The translations under genes and the position numbers were made by a program. From NCBI GenBank assembly GCA_023664085.1, contig JAMPGE010000022.1:1-33194 (forward strand): a stretch of DNA of 33,194 nt. Reading direction: 5' to 3'. Shown here one piece after another: positions 1 to 9,915 of this stretch. The DNA comes from Muribaculum sp. (lineage in GTDB: Bacteria > Bacteroidota > Bacteroidia > Bacteroidales > Muribaculaceae). The number at the start of each line of letters is the position of its first letter. Position 1 is the first letter of the stretch. The notes beneath the pieces were generated by a model. It did no database searches. It was not told the DNA's origin and worked only from the letters and a program-made list of their open reading frames with translations.

Positions 1-110
1 TATACAAATATGTCAATCAAAAAATTACAAAAATTTATCTGTCAAACATCCGAGGAATCCGGGCGTTGGTGAGCTTTTGCGAGTCGAAAGCCGGGGTTTC
101 GTCAACTTCA

Positions 111-142
111 TTTGTGAGAATAAAAATATTTTTATATTTTTG
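111..142 (+). promoter_or_regulatory. Bacteroidetes-type promoter of the pseudouridine synthase gene
   Basis: TTTG at 111-114 is followed after 20 nt by TATTTTTG at 135-142, an exact match to the Bacteroidetes primary-sigma consensus (TTTG, N19-21, TAnnTTTG). Transcription should begin near 149. This gives a leader of about 110 nt if translation starts at 262, or about 40 nt if it starts at the upstream GTG at 187. Positions 1-110 are AT-rich with no convincing gene. Confidence 0.75.
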
Positions 143-261
143 TGGCGTAAAAATACCTAAAATAATAAATTTACAAATTTCTTACAGTGATTTATGAGCA
201 GCCTCGCCGGTCAGCGATGTCCGGGAGAGAGTTGCGTATATCAGACCTTTTGTTAATTAAT

Positions 262-1842
262 ATGGAAGAGAAGAAACCCAAACGTCCCCGGATTATCACT
301 CCGTATCAGTCATCCGGCGACACTACAGACCATGAGAAGAATTATGAGAAGGTGAACTATCCGGCTGAAAAGGGTAGTGATCAGACGGCGGAAAGCGCTC
401 AGGAGCATCAGGGAGGATACCAGCGTAATTATCAGCAGGGATATCAGCCTCGTCAACAAAGCTACAACCGTCAGGGCGGTTATCAGCAGCGCTACAATAA
501 CTATGACCGTCAGGGTTATCAGCAGCGTCCCTATCAACAGCGTCCGAATAGTGAAGACTCATCGGCGGATCAAGAGAATGCCGACGCCACCCGTCAAGAG
601 GGTTATCAGCAGCGCTCCTACAATCAAGGCGGCTACAATCGCTCGCAGAACTATCAGCCCCGCCAGAACAATTACCAGCGTCAGGGCTACAACTCCCGCT
701 CCAACAACGGCTACCAGCAGCGCGGCTACAATCAGCAGGGCGGCTACAACCGTCAGCAGGGCGGCTACCAGCAGCGCGGCTACAATCAGCAGGGCGGCTA
801 CAACCGTCAGCAAAACGGCTATCAGCAGCGTCAGGATCAGGACCAGCAGGGCTACCAGCCCCGTCAGCAGGGCTATCAGCCCCGTCAGCAGGGCTACCAG
901 CGTCAGAACTACGGCAACAACCGTCAGGGTGGCTATCAGCAGCGCGGATATAATCAGCAAGGCGGCTACCAGCAGCGCGGCTACAACCAGCAGGGCGGCT
1001 ATCAGCAGGGCGGCTATCAGCAACGCGGACGCGGCAACCAGCAGGGATTCCGACCCCACGGCAACGTTAAGTTCACACCCCGGCCCCGCCAGATAGAATA
1101 CGAACTCGAAGACATCGATCCCAACAGCGAGATCCGTCTTAATAAATATATGAGCAACGCCGGCATCTGTTCACGCCGCGAAGCCGACGAATACATCACC
1201 TCCGGCAAAGTCAAGGTAAACGGAGAGGTCGTGACCGAACTCGGCACCAAGATCAAGCGCAACGACGTAGTGGAATTCGACGATAAGGTGGTGACCCCCG
1301 AGCGCAAATGCTACGTACTGCTCAACAAGCCCAAGGACTGCGTCACTACCAGCGACGATCCCAACGGACGTCTCACGGTGCTTGACCTCGTGAAGAATGC
1401 CTGCCAGGAACGCATCTATCCTGTGGGACGCCTTGACCGCAACACCACCGGTGTGCTTCTGCTCACCAACGACGGAGATCTTGCCTCCAAGCTCACCCAT
1501 CCCAAATTCGTGAAGAAAAAAATCTACCACGTATGGACCGACAAGGATATCGCCGAGGAAGATATGCAGCGTATAGCCGACGGCATCGAACTTGAAGACG
1601 GAGAGATCCATGCCGATGCCATCAGCTACGTATCCGACACCGACCGCAACCAGGCCGGCATCGAGATCCACAGCGGCCGCAACCGCATCGTGCGCCGTAT
1701 ATTCGAGACACTCGGCTACCGCGTTACCAAACTTGACCGCGTATATTTCGCCGGACTCACCAAGAAAAACCTGCCGAGAGGCCGTTGGCGTTACCTTACT
1801 CAGGAAGAGGTGAATTTCCTGCGTATGGGAAGCTTTGAATAA
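262..1842 (+). CDS. rluB: rRNA pseudouridine synthase (RluB/RsuA family) with prion-like N-terminal extension
   Basis: This enzyme should isomerise a uridine in 23S (or 16S) rRNA to pseudouridine. The C-terminal half has an S4 RNA-binding domain (about residues 292-347, counting from the ATG at 262) and then the catalytic domain with the GRLDRNTTG motif. Its Asp, at 1435-1437, is the expected catalytic residue. Before the S4 domain lies a low-complexity stretch of about 210 residues rich in Gln, Gly, Tyr, Asn and Arg, built from repeats such as GYQQRGYNQQGGYNRQQ. The whole protein is 526 residues, against roughly 240-290 for RluB-type enzymes without an extension. I chose the ATG at 262 because it follows an AT-rich tract and opens a charged N-terminus. 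A GTG at 187 in the same frame would add 25 residues. The substrate position cannot be told from sequence, so RluB is a family label. Confidence 0.9.
   Translation: MEEKKPKRPRIITPYQSSGDTTDHEKNYEKVNYPAEKGSDQTAESAQEHQGGYQRNYQQGYQPRQQSYNRQGGYQQRYNNYDRQGYQQRPYQQRPNSEDSSADQENADATRQEGYQQRSYNQGGYNRSQNYQPRQNNYQRQGYNSRSNNGYQQRGYNQQGGYNRQQGGYQQRGYNQQGGYNRQQNGYQQRQDQDQQGYQPRQQGYQPRQQGYQRQNYGNNRQGGYQQRGYNQQGGYQQRGYNQQGGYQQGGYQQRGRGNQQGFRPHGNVKFTPRPRQIEYELEDIDPNSEIRLNKYMSNAGICSRREADEYITSGKVKVNGEVVTELGTKIKRNDVVEFDDKVVTPERKCYVLLNKPKDCVTTSDDPNGRLTVLDLVKNACQERIYPVGRLDRNTTGVLLLTNDGDLASKLTHPKFVKKKIYHVWTDKDIAEEDMQRIADGIELEDGEIHADAISYVSDTDRNQAGIEIHSGRNRIVRRIFETLGYRVTKLDRVYFAGLTKKNLPRGRWRYLTQEEVNFLRMGSFE
415..1056 (+). 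repeat. In-frame tandem repeats coding a Q/G/Y/N/R-rich low-complexity segment
   Basis: Degenerate in-frame repeats lie inside the pseudouridine synthase gene. The clearest are two adjacent 54-bp units (about 712-819) each coding an 18-residue block GYQQRGYNQQGGYNRQQ(G/N), followed by two GYQPRQQ blocks and several GYQQRGYNQQG blocks. Codon use is biased to CAG, GGC, TAC and CGC or CGT, so the DNA itself is repetitive and could vary in length by slippage. Confidence 0.85.
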
Positions 1843-1856
1843 TTCACAACGAGGGT

Positions 1857-1954
1857 GCGTCATAAATCGAGTTTAGAGAAATTTACATTTACAACGAGCT
1901 GATATTCAGTGGTTGAATTTCTCAATTTTCTAAATTTTTCAATTTATGATATGC
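1857..1954 (+). other. Imperfect long hairpin between the pseudouridine synthase gene and asnS
   Basis: The 137-nt gap before asnS can fold into nested arms. TCATAAAT (1860-1867) pairs with ATTTATGA (1942-1949), TTTAGA and GAAATT (1872-1883) pair with AATTTC (1916-1921) and TCTAAA (1929-1934), and CTGA-TAT-TCAG (1899-1909) sits at the centre. It ends about 26 nt before the asnS start. It may be a structured leader, a terminator or a small palindromic element. No good TAnnTTTG box was found here, so asnS may be read from the upstream promoter. Confidence 0.45.
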
Positions 1955-1979
1955 CTCCTACCTATAAAAGGAATTGAAA

Positions 1980-3374
1980 ATGAAAGATATTAAGATGACA
2001 CGCGTCAAAGAGATTCTTGACGCCCCAGAAAAATATGTTGACAAAGACGTAGACGTAAAGGGCTGGGTGCGCACCCGCCGAGGCAACAAAAACGTACAGT
2101 TTGTGGCCCTCAACGACGGAAGCACCATCAAGAATCTCCAGATAGTCTTCGATCTCTCCCACTTCCCGGAAGAAGAGTTGAAGGCAGTGGGCACAGGCAG
2201 CTCCATTCACGTGCAGGGACGTCTGGTAGCCTCCCAGGGCAAAGGACAGTCAGTGGAAGTGCAGGCCGACGAACTTGAAATCTACGGCACCGCCGGTGAG
2301 AACTATCCTCTGCAGAAGAAAGGGCATTCGCTTGAATTCCTGCGGGAGATAGCCCATCTGCGTCCGCGCACCAACACGTTTGGCGCAGTGCTCCGCATCC
2401 GCCACGCCTTGGCTTATGCCATACACAAATTCTTCAACGATAAGGGATTCGTTTATTTCCATACTCCGCTTATCACCGCCTCCGACTGCGAGGGAGCCGG
2501 CGCGCAGTTTCAGGTGACCACCATGGATCTCAACGAACTCCCCCTTACCGAAGACGGCAGACCCGACTACAGTCAGGACTTCTTCGGCAAGCAGGCATGT
2601 CTCACCGTATCCGGACAGTTGGAGGGTGAACTCGGTGCCACGGCCCTCGGAAGCATCTATACCTTCGGCCCCACTTTCCGTGCCGAAAACTCCAACACAC
2701 CGCGCCACCTCTCCGAATTTTGGATGATAGAGCCCGAGATGGCCTTCTACGAGATCAAAGACAATATGGATCTCGCCGAGGAATTCATCAAATACTGTAT
2801 AGGCTACGCCCTCGAACACTGCGCCGACGACATCGCTTTCCTCGCCGAGCACTTCGACAAAGAGCTCCCCAAGCGTTTGAAATTCGTGCTTGAAAACGAC
2901 TTCGTACGTCTGCCCTACACCGAGGGAATACGTATTCTTGAAGCCAGCGGCCGTAAGTTTGAATTCCCGGTGTACTGGGGAGTGGATCTCGCCAGCGAGC
3001 ACGAGCGCTATCTGGTGGAGGAACATTTCAAGAAGCCCGTGATTCTCACCGATTATCCCAAGGAGATCAAGGCCTTCTATATGAAACTTAACGAAGACGG
3101 CAAGACCGTACGCGCCATGGACGTGCTCTTCCCGAAGATCGGCGAGATCATAGGCGGTTCCCAGAGAGAGGAAAGTCTCGAAAAACTCCAGCAGAGAGTG
3201 GACGAACTCGGACTGCAGGGTATGGACTGGTATCTCGACACACGCCGCTTCGGCACCGTGCCCCACTCCGGCTTCGGACTTGGTTTCGAGCGCCTTGTGC
3301 TCTTTGTGACGGGTATGCAGAATATCCGCGACGTAATTCCTTTCCCAAGATATCCAAAGAGTTGCGAATACTGA
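1980..3374 (+). CDS. asnS: Asparaginyl-tRNA synthetase
   Basis: This cytoplasmic class IIb aminoacyl-tRNA synthetase charges tRNA-Asn with asparagine. The N-terminal OB-fold anticodon-binding domain contains [13 protein letters not shown]. The class II catalytic core follows, with motif 2 around [25 protein letters not shown] and motif 3 [12 protein letters not shown] near the C-terminus. The 464-residue length is normal for AsnRS. The ATG at 1980 follows the purine-rich AAAGGA (about 1967-1972); a TTG two codons upstream (1974) is a less likely start. The 3' end overlaps the next gene by 13 nt, which suggests they are co-transcribed and perhaps translationally coupled. Confidence 0.97.
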   Translation: MKDIKMTRVKEILDAPEKYVDKDVDVKGWVRTRRGNKNVQFVALNDGSTIKNLQIVFDLSHFPEEELKAVGTGSSIHVQGRLVASQGKGQSVEVQADELEIYGTAGENYPLQKKGHSLEFLREIAHLRPRTNTFGAVLRIRHALAYAIHKFFNDKGFVYFHTPLITASDCEGAGAQFQVTTMDLNELPLTEDGRPDYSQDFFGKQACLTVSGQLEGELGATALGSIYTFGPTFRAENSNTPRHLSEFWMIEPEMAFYEIKDNMDLAEEFIKYCIGYALEHCADDIAFLAEHFDKELPKRLKFVLENDFVRLPYTEGIRILEASGRKFEFPVYWGVDLASEHERYLVEEHFKKPVILTDYPKEIKAFYMKLNEDGKTVRAMDVLFPKIGEIIGGSQREESLEKLQQRVDELGLQGMDWYLDTRRFGTVPHSGFGLGFERLVLFVTGMQNIRDVIPFPRYPKSCEY

Positions 3375-4633
3375 TCAAAATCATATGCACAGTAATTGCG
3401 GCTGCCGTGGCTACGGCGGCCGCAATCGCCATACCCCGGCCCGGATCTTCCGCCCCACACACCCCTACTCCGGAAGATTCCACACTTACGGTGAGTCTTA
3501 TCACGTGCTATCCCGGCCCGGAAATATACGAACTTGAAGGCCACGAAGCCCTACGCATCCGGGGAGCCGGCATAGATTCGGTATGGAACTACGGAGTGTT
3601 TGACTTCGAAGAGCCCAACTTCATCTACCGCTTCGTAAAAGGGCAGACCGACTATATGCTTCTCGGCTATCCGTTCCCGCTCTTTCTGACGCAATACGTA
3701 TACCGCGGATCCAAAGTGGTGGAGCAGGATCTCGATCTTACTCCCCGGCAGGCAGCCGATCTCAGAGCCATGCTCCAGCGGGAACAGTTGCCGCAAAACC
3801 GTATGTATCGCTACAATTACGTACGCGACAACTGTGCCACGCGTATCGTGGACCGCCTGATGAGCACCACGGAAGACTCGCTCAACTTCCGTAGCGACGT
3901 GCGCTACGACTCCTTCCGCCATGTGATGCGCACGTATCACAAAGACTATCCCTGGTATCAGTTCGGCATAGATCTGGCCCTTGGTCCCGGCATCGACGCT
4001 CCGCTCAGCCAGCGCCAGCAGATGTTTGCGCCCATGGAGATGATGGAAGACTTTCGGAGCGCACGAATAGGGGGGCGTCCGGCGGTGAAAGCTGAGAGAA
4101 TCCTTTACGAAGGAAGGGGAGACGTCACAGCCGCCCCTACACCCTGGCCGCTTACTCCCTTTGCCGTGTCGTTCTACGTGCTGGGCCTGACCATAGCGGT
4201 AGCGATATATGATATCCGCAAGCAGAAGATATCGCGATGGTGGTGGGGCCTATATTACGGGCTTGCCGGCATAGCGGGATGTGTGGTGACCTTCCTTGTG
4301 TTCGCTTCCGATCACGACTCCACCTCTCCCAACATGATGATTCTATGGCTCAATCCATTGCAACTCGGGATCGCCGTGTGCATATGGATGTGGAGGAAGA
4401 AATGGGCTTGGGGAGCGGTGACGGTACTCGAATGGCTCAACATAATCCTGATGTGCGTGATGATCCCGGCGTGGCCGCTGCAGAGCCAGAGCACGAATGC
4501 GGCGGTGTTTCCATTGCTCGGCGCCAATGTGATTCTTGCACTGACCTGGGCAATAATATCGCGAAAAATCAGTTATAAAAAAGAGGTGAAGCCGCGTAAA
4601 TCTCCGGCAAAACGACCTCGTAGAAGAAAATGA
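3362..4633 (+). CDS. DUF4105 (Lnb N-terminal periplasmic domain) membrane protein
   Basis: A 423-residue envelope protein. The N-terminus (residues about 4-24) is a hydrophobic signal or anchor. A DUF4105/Lnb_N domain follows (about 42-200) with the family's conserved spots: LEGHEALR (His61) and [12 protein letters not shown] (Cys158). The His/Cys pair could be catalytic, but I infer this only from conservation. Five hydrophobic segments fill the C-terminal half (about 257-410) before a basic tail ([13 protein letters not shown]). No ATG lies near the N-terminus in this frame; the best start is TTG at 3362, inside the last codons of asnS, so translation may depend on coupling. The stop overlaps the next start (ATGA at 4630-4633). 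The biochemical role is unknown. Confidence 0.85.
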   Translation: MRILIKIICTVIAAAVATAAAIAIPRPGSSAPHTPTPEDSTLTVSLITCYPGPEIYELEGHEALRIRGAGIDSVWNYGVFDFEEPNFIYRFVKGQTDYMLLGYPFPLFLTQYVYRGSKVVEQDLDLTPRQAADLRAMLQREQLPQNRMYRYNYVRDNCATRIVDRLMSTTEDSLNFRSDVRYDSFRHVMRTYHKDYPWYQFGIDLALGPGIDAPLSQRQQMFAPMEMMEDFRSARIGGRPAVKAERILYEGRGDVTAAPTPWPLTPFAVSFYVLGLTIAVAIYDIRKQKISRWWWGLYYGLAGIAGCVVTFLVFASDHDSTSPNMMILWLNPLQLGIAVCIWMWRKKWAWGAVTVLEWLNIILMCVMIPAWPLQSQSTNAAVFPLLGANVILALTWAIISRKISYKKEVKPRKSPAKRPRRRK

Positions 4634-6213
4634 GATCCAGATTAATAACAACCGTACTGGTAAGCCTTGTCGGCATCAATACCTTGATGCAGGCCGAAAC
4701 TGCGCGTCCCCGGCTCGTGGTGGGAATAATGGTGGACCAGTTGCGCACCGATTATCTGGACTATCTCCAACGCTACTTCGGCGACAAGGGTTTTCGCCGC
4801 CTGATGAATAATGGGGTGGTGCTCCGCGATGTGGACTTTCGTCAGACTGTAAAGGATCCGGCTTCGGCAGCGGCAGTGGTCTACACAGGCAACTGGCCCT
4901 CCGCCAACGGTATGGCCGGAGCCGAAGTCTATGATCCCGCGGCAAAAAGAGGAGTCCCGACGCTTAAGGACACAAACGTATCGGGCATCAATACCACCGA
5001 AGGATATTCTCCCGCGGCATTGCGACTCTCCACCATCGCCGATGAAATCAGCATTGATGCCGGGGGCCTGAGCTCGATCGTGAGTATCGCCGCGGATCCC
5101 CAGCAGGCAGTGGTGATGTCGGGCCATAGCGGCACCGTAGCCGTATGGATCGACGATGCCACCGGACGCTGGGCCTCCACTTCCTACTACAAGAATATCC
5201 CCCAGCCGCTCGACCTGCGCAACCGCTACAATCCACTCAGCCAGCGCATCGATACACTCACGTGGAAACCCTCGCGTCCGATCTCGGAATATCCCGGGGT
5301 GCCTCCTCAAAACAAATACTATCCGTTTCGCCATAGGTATAACCGTTCGGACCGCGACGTATGGCGCGACTTCAAGAGTCAGGCCCCCGTCAACTCCGAA
5401 GTGACCGACGCCGCCATCGATTGCCTCAAGGCCCTGCAGATGGGCACCAAAGGCACCTCCATCGATATGCTCAACTTAGGGTATACCGCCGCCCCCTACA
5501 AAGGCAATAAGAACGGAGAGGGACGGGTGGAGCTCGAAGACACCTATATGCGTCTCGATGCCCAGATAGGTCGTTTGCTCGATGAAATCGACAGTTCCGT
5601 GGGCCTGGACAATACCGTAGTGTTTCTCACATCTTCCGGATATTACGACGATGCCACCCCTGTGGATGCATCCTTCCGCATACCCTCCGGCGACTTCTCG
5701 CTGAAACGGGCCGAATCCCTGCTCAACTCGTATCTCAGTGCCCGCCACGGCAACGGCGATTACGTAGAGGCAATCCACGACGGGCAGGTGTTTCTCGACC
5801 GTAAAGCCGTCGACGCCAAGAATCTGCAGCTCGACCGGATCCGCACCGATGCACGGGAATTTCTTTTGAAAATGAGCGGCGTAGCCGGTGCGTGGACACT
5901 TGAGGAAGTGATGGGAGGCAACGTGCCCGGGGCCGACCATCTTCGACTTGCCACCGATGCCAAGACCTGCGGTGATATCTTCCTTACGTTCAATCCCGGA
6001 TGGAACGTGATAGATGATCTGACATATCCGGTGAAAACCTACCCCGTGCGCATCGGGCAGGTGCTAACCCCGGCCATCATAATGGCCCCCGGCATAGAGG
6101 CCGCCACCGTCATGACCGGCGTGGATGCCTCCGCCATAGCCCCCACCGTCACCAGCACACTCCACATCCGCAGTCCCAACGGCTCCGCCCACCGTCCACT
6201 ACCCTTGAAATGA
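4630..6213 (+). CDS. Alkaline-phosphatase-superfamily protein (PafA/type I phosphodiesterase fold), probably non-catalytic
   Basis: A 527-residue exported protein with a signal peptide (about 1-22). The fold is recognisable from RPRLVVGIMVDQLRTDYL (metal-ligand Asp36 kept), AVVYTGNWPSANGMAG, VELEDTYMRLDAQIGRLL and IIMAPGIEA. In active PafA-like enzymes the corresponding sites carry TxxGH with a nucleophilic Thr, STDYIGH, T(A/S)DHG and THVPL. Here these read KDPASAAA (75-82), AAPYKGN (287-293), TSSGY (334-338) and VLTPA, so the second Asp, three His and the Asp-His pair appear to be replaced. I therefore infer a pseudoenzyme. It overlaps the DUF4105 gene by 4 nt and lies just upstream of secA, suggesting an envelope-related role. 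Confidence 0.85.
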   Translation: MRSRLITTVLVSLVGINTLMQAETARPRLVVGIMVDQLRTDYLDYLQRYFGDKGFRRLMNNGVVLRDVDFRQTVKDPASAAAVVYTGNWPSANGMAGAEVYDPAAKRGVPTLKDTNVSGINTTEGYSPAALRLSTIADEISIDAGGLSSIVSIAADPQQAVVMSGHSGTVAVWIDDATGRWASTSYYKNIPQPLDLRNRYNPLSQRIDTLTWKPSRPISEYPGVPPQNKYYPFRHRYNRSDRDVWRDFKSQAPVNSEVTDAAIDCLKALQMGTKGTSIDMLNLGYTAAPYKGNKNGEGRVELEDTYMRLDAQIGRLLDEIDSSVGLDNTVVFLTSSGYYDDATPVDASFRIPSGDFSLKRAESLLNSYLSARHGNGDYVEAIHDGQVFLDRKAVDAKNLQLDRIRTDAREFLLKMSGVAGAWTLEEVMGGNVPGADHLRLATDAKTCGDIFLTFNPGWNVIDDLTYPVKTYPVRIGQVLTPAIIMAPGIEAATVMTGVDASAIAPTVTSTLHIRSPNGSAHRPLPLK

Positions 6214-6296
6214 CCTTGCCTTGCGTTTCAGGGTATGAGAGAGTCATAACCTTGCATATTTTTGTAGGTATTGGGGTCTAAATCAAAAAAAATCAC

Positions 6297-6304
6297 TATT
6301 TTTG
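6297..6304 (+). promoter_or_regulatory. Candidate -7 box upstream of secA
   Basis: TATTTTTG at 6297-6304 matches TAnnTTTG and lies 16 nt before the secA ATG. A TTGG at 6271-6274 is a possible -33 element, but the spacing of about 22 nt is slightly long. A second TATTTTTG is at 6257-6264 without a clear -33 partner. A start site near 6311 would leave a leader of only about 10 nt. Confidence 0.4.
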
Positions 6305-6320
6305 CAAAAAAATACCTTAA

Positions 6321-9300
6321 ATGGGACTAAATAACTTTCTAAAGAAAATATTCGGTGACCAGAGCGAGCGCGCAGTGCGTCCTCTCTGGCAGCGTCTTGA
6401 AAAGGAGATAAATCCGATTTCCAAGCAGATAGAATCGGAGACAAACGATCAGTTGCGCGAGCGTATCAACGTGATACGCGACGATATCCGCGGTGAAGCC
6501 AGGCAATACAAAGACAAGATGGCTGAAATCCGTGCGCAGATAGAGACCATGGACTATGAAAGCCGTGAGCCTCTCTGGAAAGAGATCGACCAGCTTCGCG
6601 AAGAATGCTTCAAAATGTATGCCGGCAAGCTCGACGCCGCCCTGCCTGAAGTGTTTGCCGTAGTGAAAGAGACGGCACGCCGCTTTAAAGACAACGAACT
6701 CATCGAAGTGGAAGCCACCGACTTTGACCGCGATCTGGCAGGCCGTGGCAAGGACTTCGTGAGCATCGAAGGCGACAAGGCCGTCTGGCGCAACTCATGG
6801 GAGGCCGGCGGCAACCAGATGACATGGGATATGGTGCACTACGACGTGCAGCTTATCGGCGGCATGGTGCTCCACGGCATCCTCAACGGCGACAAGACCA
6901 CCAACAATATCGCCGAGATGGCTACAGGCGAAGGTAAGACCCTTGTGGCCACCCTTCCGGTATTCCTCAACGCCCTTACCGGCGAAGGCGTACACGTGGT
7001 GACCGTAAACGACTATCTCGCCAAACGAGACTCCGAATGGATGGGACCGCTCTATATGTTCCACGGTCTCAGCGTAGACTGCATCGACAAGACCGAGCCC
7101 AACTCCGAAGAGCGCCGCAACGCATATCAATGCGACATCACCTTCGGCACCAACAACGAATTCGGCTTCGACTATCTGCGCGACAATATGGCCACCATGG
7201 AGCGTGACCTCGTGCAGCGCGACCAGCACTACTATGCCATCGTCGACGAGGTGGACTCCGTGCTCATCGACGATGCCCGTACTCCCCTTATCATCTCCGG
7301 TCCGATCCCCAAAGGCGACGACCAGATGTTTAACGAGTTCAAGCCCAATGTGGAGAAAGTGGTCAACGCCCAGCGCAAACTCGCCCAGAGCCTGCTGCTC
7401 GAGGCCAAGGAGAAGATATCGGCGGCCATGAGCGGCGACGCCGACCGCATTGCCAAATACGACGTGGCCCGCAAGGAGGATCCCTCCAAAAAGCCCCTCA
7501 CCGCCGAGCAGCTTCTTGAAGACGGCGGCCTCGCGCTATTCCGTGCATACAAAGGTCTGCCGAAACACAACCCCCTCATCCGCTACCTCAGCGAAGACGG
7601 CATCAAGCAGCTGCTGCTCAAGGTGGAAGCCAAATATATGGCCGACAACAACCGGGAGATGCCCAAGGCAGTGGAGCCTCTCTACTTTGTGATCGATGAG
7701 AAAAACCACAGCATCGAACTCACCGACAAGGGTATCGACGTGCTTACCGACACTACCAAAGACTCACAGTTCTTCGTGCTTCCGGACATCACGGCCCTCC
7801 TCTCGCAGATCGACAACGAGCCCGGCACCAAGGAGGAGCATCAGCAGAAAAAAGACGAAATCCTGCAGGACTATGCCGTGAAGGCGGAGCGCGTACACAC
7901 CGTAAACCAGCTTCTCAAAGCCTATACACTCTTCGACAAGGACGTGGAATACGTGATTGATGACAACAAGATCAAGATTGTCGACGAGCAGACCGGACGT
8001 ATCATGGAAGGACGCCGCTACTCCGACGGCCTTCATCAGGCCATTGAGGCCAAGGAGGGTGTAAAAGTTGAGGCTGCCACCCAGACCTACGCCACCATCA
8101 CTCTGCAGAACTACTTCCGAATGTATCGCAAACTCGCCGGCATGACCGGTACGGCTATGACCGAGGCCGGGGAGTTTTATGATATCTACAAACTCGAGGT
8201 GATCGAGATTCCAACGAACCGCCCCGTGATCCGCAATGACCAGAACGACCGCGTATACCGCACAAAGAAGGAGAAATACGCGGCCGTGATTCAGGAAGTG
8301 GAGGATATGGTGAAGGCCGGACGTCCCGTGCTCGTGGGTACCACCAGTGTGGAAATCTCCGAGTTGCTCTCCAAGATGCTCCAGCTTCGCAAGATCCCTC
8401 ATCAGGTGCTCAATGCCAAGCTTCACCAGAAAGAAGCTGAGATCGTGGCCCAGGCGGGCCGCACCGGCACGGTGACCATCGCCACCAACATGGCGGGCCG
8501 CGGTACCGACATCAAGCTTACCCCTGAAGTGAAGGAAGCAGGCGGTCTGGCCATTATAGGCACCGAACGCCACGAAAGCCGCCGAGTGGACCGTCAGCTG
8601 CGAGGCCGCGCCGGCCGTCAGGGCGACCCGGGCAGCTCCGTGTTCTTCGTAAGTTTCGAAGACACAGTGATGCGACTTTTTGCCAAAGACAACATCGTGA
8701 AGACGCTCGACCGTCTTGGATTCAAAGAAGGCGATATGATAGAGTCCAAGATGGTGACAAAGTCCATCGAAAACGCCCAGAAGCGCGTGGAAGAAAACAA
8801 CTTCGGTATCCGAAAGCGTCTTGTGGAATACGACGACGTGATGAACGCTCAGCGCAAGGGAGTGTACGGACGTCGGCAAAACGCCCTCAAGGGAGAACGT
8901 ATCGGCACCGACATCGCCAATATGGTATATGAGGTGTCGGCCGATCTTGCCAACGGATTCTATGAAGGCGGCTTCGAGGAATTCAGCGAGAATGTGCTAA
9001 AGCAACTCGCCATCGAGGTGCCCTTCTCAGAGGATGTATACAATAGCGGAGATCGTGAAAAGATGACCGAGGCCCTTGCGGAGGGAGCGCTTCAGAACCT
9101 TCGCCGCGCCGAGGAGAAGATGGCGGCCGGTGCCACTCCTTATATAAAGGAGTTTGTGGAGGAGCGCGGAGCCACCGGATTGGTGGGGATCCCCGTATCC
9201 GACGGACGCCGCATCTTCAATATCCGCACCGATATCAAGGAAGCTTACGAGACCGACTGCAAGACGATCTCCAAATCCTGGGAAAAAACGGTGCTTCTCT

Positions 9301-9818
9301 CCAGTATCGACAAAGCCTGGCAAGAGCAGTTGCGCGAGATGGACGAACTGCGCAAATCTGTGCAAAACGCCAGCTATGAGCAAAAGGATCCCCTTGTGAT
9401 CTACAAACTCGAGGCTTACGAACTCTGGAAGAAGATGCTTGCCGACATGAATTCCAAATCTGTGGCCACACTGATGCGCGGACACCTCGCGGTGCCCGAT
9501 TACGCCGAAGCCAAAGCCGCGGAAGCCAAGGCTGCCGAGGAGGCAGCCGCCCGTCAGGCAGCACAGGCTGTAAGCCGCGAAACCCAGCAGATACGCCGGG
9601 AGATGTCGGAACGCAGCATGCCGAATCCGTATGCCAACTACTCCACCACCCGCGACACTTATCCCGGGGAGTCAGCCCAGCGTCAGGCCGCCCAAAACGT
9701 AAACCGTCCGGCACCGAGCCGTCAGCCCGTCAAGGCCCAGCCCAAAGTCGGTCGCAACGATCCCTGTCCATGCGGAAGCGGCAAGAAATACAAGAACTGC
9801 CACGGCAGAGGACTCTAA
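6321..9818 (+). CDS. secA: Preprotein translocase ATPase SecA
   Basis: SecA is the motor that drives unfolded preproteins through SecYEG. Visible features in order: Walker A MATGEGKT (residues 200-207), [16 protein letters not shown], Walker B/DEAD-like DEVDSVLID (309-317), the preprotein cross-linking region, [12 protein letters not shown] and [16 protein letters not shown] of the second nucleotide-binding domain, the helical wing and scaffold region, and a C-terminal SEC-C zinc motif (C1149, C1151, C1160, H1161). At 1165 residues it is longer than E. coli SecA (901). The extra length includes a charged insertion at about 340-465 and an Ala/Gln-rich linker (about 1060-1140), as commonly seen in Bacteroidetes. 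The protein is intact, and the ATG at 6321 gives a typical N-terminus ([14 protein letters not shown]). Confidence 0.98.
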   Translation: MGLNNFLKKIFGDQSERAVRPLWQRLEKEINPISKQIESETNDQLRERINVIRDDIRGEARQYKDKMAEIRAQIETMDYESREPLWKEIDQLREECFKMYAGKLDAALPEVFAVVKETARRFKDNELIEVEATDFDRDLAGRGKDFVSIEGDKAVWRNSWEAGGNQMTWDMVHYDVQLIGGMVLHGILNGDKTTNNIAEMATGEGKTLVATLPVFLNALTGEGVHVVTVNDYLAKRDSEWMGPLYMFHGLSVDCIDKTEPNSEERRNAYQCDITFGTNNEFGFDYLRDNMATMERDLVQRDQHYYAIVDEVDSVLIDDARTPLIISGPIPKGDDQMFNEFKPNVEKVVNAQRKLAQSLLLEAKEKISAAMSGDADRIAKYDVARKEDPSKKPLTAEQLLEDGGLALFRAYKGLPKHNPLIRYLSEDGIKQLLLKVEAKYMADNNREMPKAVEPLYFVIDEKNHSIELTDKGIDVLTDTTKDSQFFVLPDITALLSQIDNEPGTKEEHQQKKDEILQDYAVKAERVHTVNQLLKAYTLFDKDVEYVIDDNKIKIVDEQTGRIMEGRRYSDGLHQAIEAKEGVKVEAATQTYATITLQNYFRMYRKLAGMTGTAMTEAGEFYDIYKLEVIEIPTNRPVIRNDQNDRVYRTKKEKYAAVIQEVEDMVKAGRPVLVGTTSVEISELLSKMLQLRKIPHQVLNAKLHQKEAEIVAQAGRTGTVTIATNMAGRGTDIKLTPEVKEAGGLAIIGTERHESRRVDRQLRGRAGRQGDPGSSVFFVSFEDTVMRLFAKDNIVKTLDRLGFKEGDMIESKMVTKSIENAQKRVEENNFGIRKRLVEYDDVMNAQRKGVYGRRQNALKGERIGTDIANMVYEVSADLANGFYEGGFEEFSENVLKQLAIEVPFSEDVYNSGDREKMTEALAEGALQNLRRAEEKMAAGATPYIKEFVEERGATGLVGIPVSDGRRIFNIRTDIKEAYETDCKTISKSWEKTVLLSSIDKAWQEQLREMDELRKSVQNASYEQKDPLVIYKLEAYELWKKMLADMNSKSVATLMRGHLAVPDYAEAKAAEAKAAEEAAARQAAQAVSRETQQIRREMSERSMPNPYANYSTTRDTYPGESAQRQAAQNVNRPAPSRQPVKAQPKVGRNDPCPCGSGKKYKNCHGRGL

Positions 9819-9849
9819 ATCAATTAGGAATTAGGAAAGAGGAAATAGG

Positions 9850-9888
9850 AATGGATCGCAATGCATTTTTTAGACATTGCGATCCATT
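9850..9888 (+). terminator. Strong hairpin downstream of secA
   Basis: AATGGATCGCAATG (9850-9863) and CATTGCGATCCATT (9875-9888) form a perfect 14-bp stem around an 11-nt loop containing a T-run. Outside it, AATTAGG-like heptamers (9821-9849) face ATTCCT-like heptamers (9889-9911), which lengthens the inverted repeat imperfectly. It lies 31 nt past the secA stop and probably acts as terminator or 3'-end stabiliser. The T-run is inside the loop rather than after the stem, so it is not a classic intrinsic terminator. Confidence 0.5.
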
Positions 9889-9915
9889 TCTAATTCCTCA
9901 CTCCTAATCCTAAAG

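Noticed and set aside
559..1059. A 166-residue minus-strand frame full of Ala/Leu/Val that looks like membrane helices
   Set aside because: It is the exact complement of the CAG/GGC/TAC-rich repeats in the pseudouridine synthase gene, and its hydrophobicity is a by-product.
2250..3266. Long minus-strand frame opposite asnS (338 residues)
   Set aside because: It is the complement of a well-conserved gene with high GC at third positions, with no recognisable motif.
7764..8879. Long minus-strand frame opposite secA (371 residues)
   Set aside because: Antisense shadow, His/Gly/Val-rich, without a domain or promoter.
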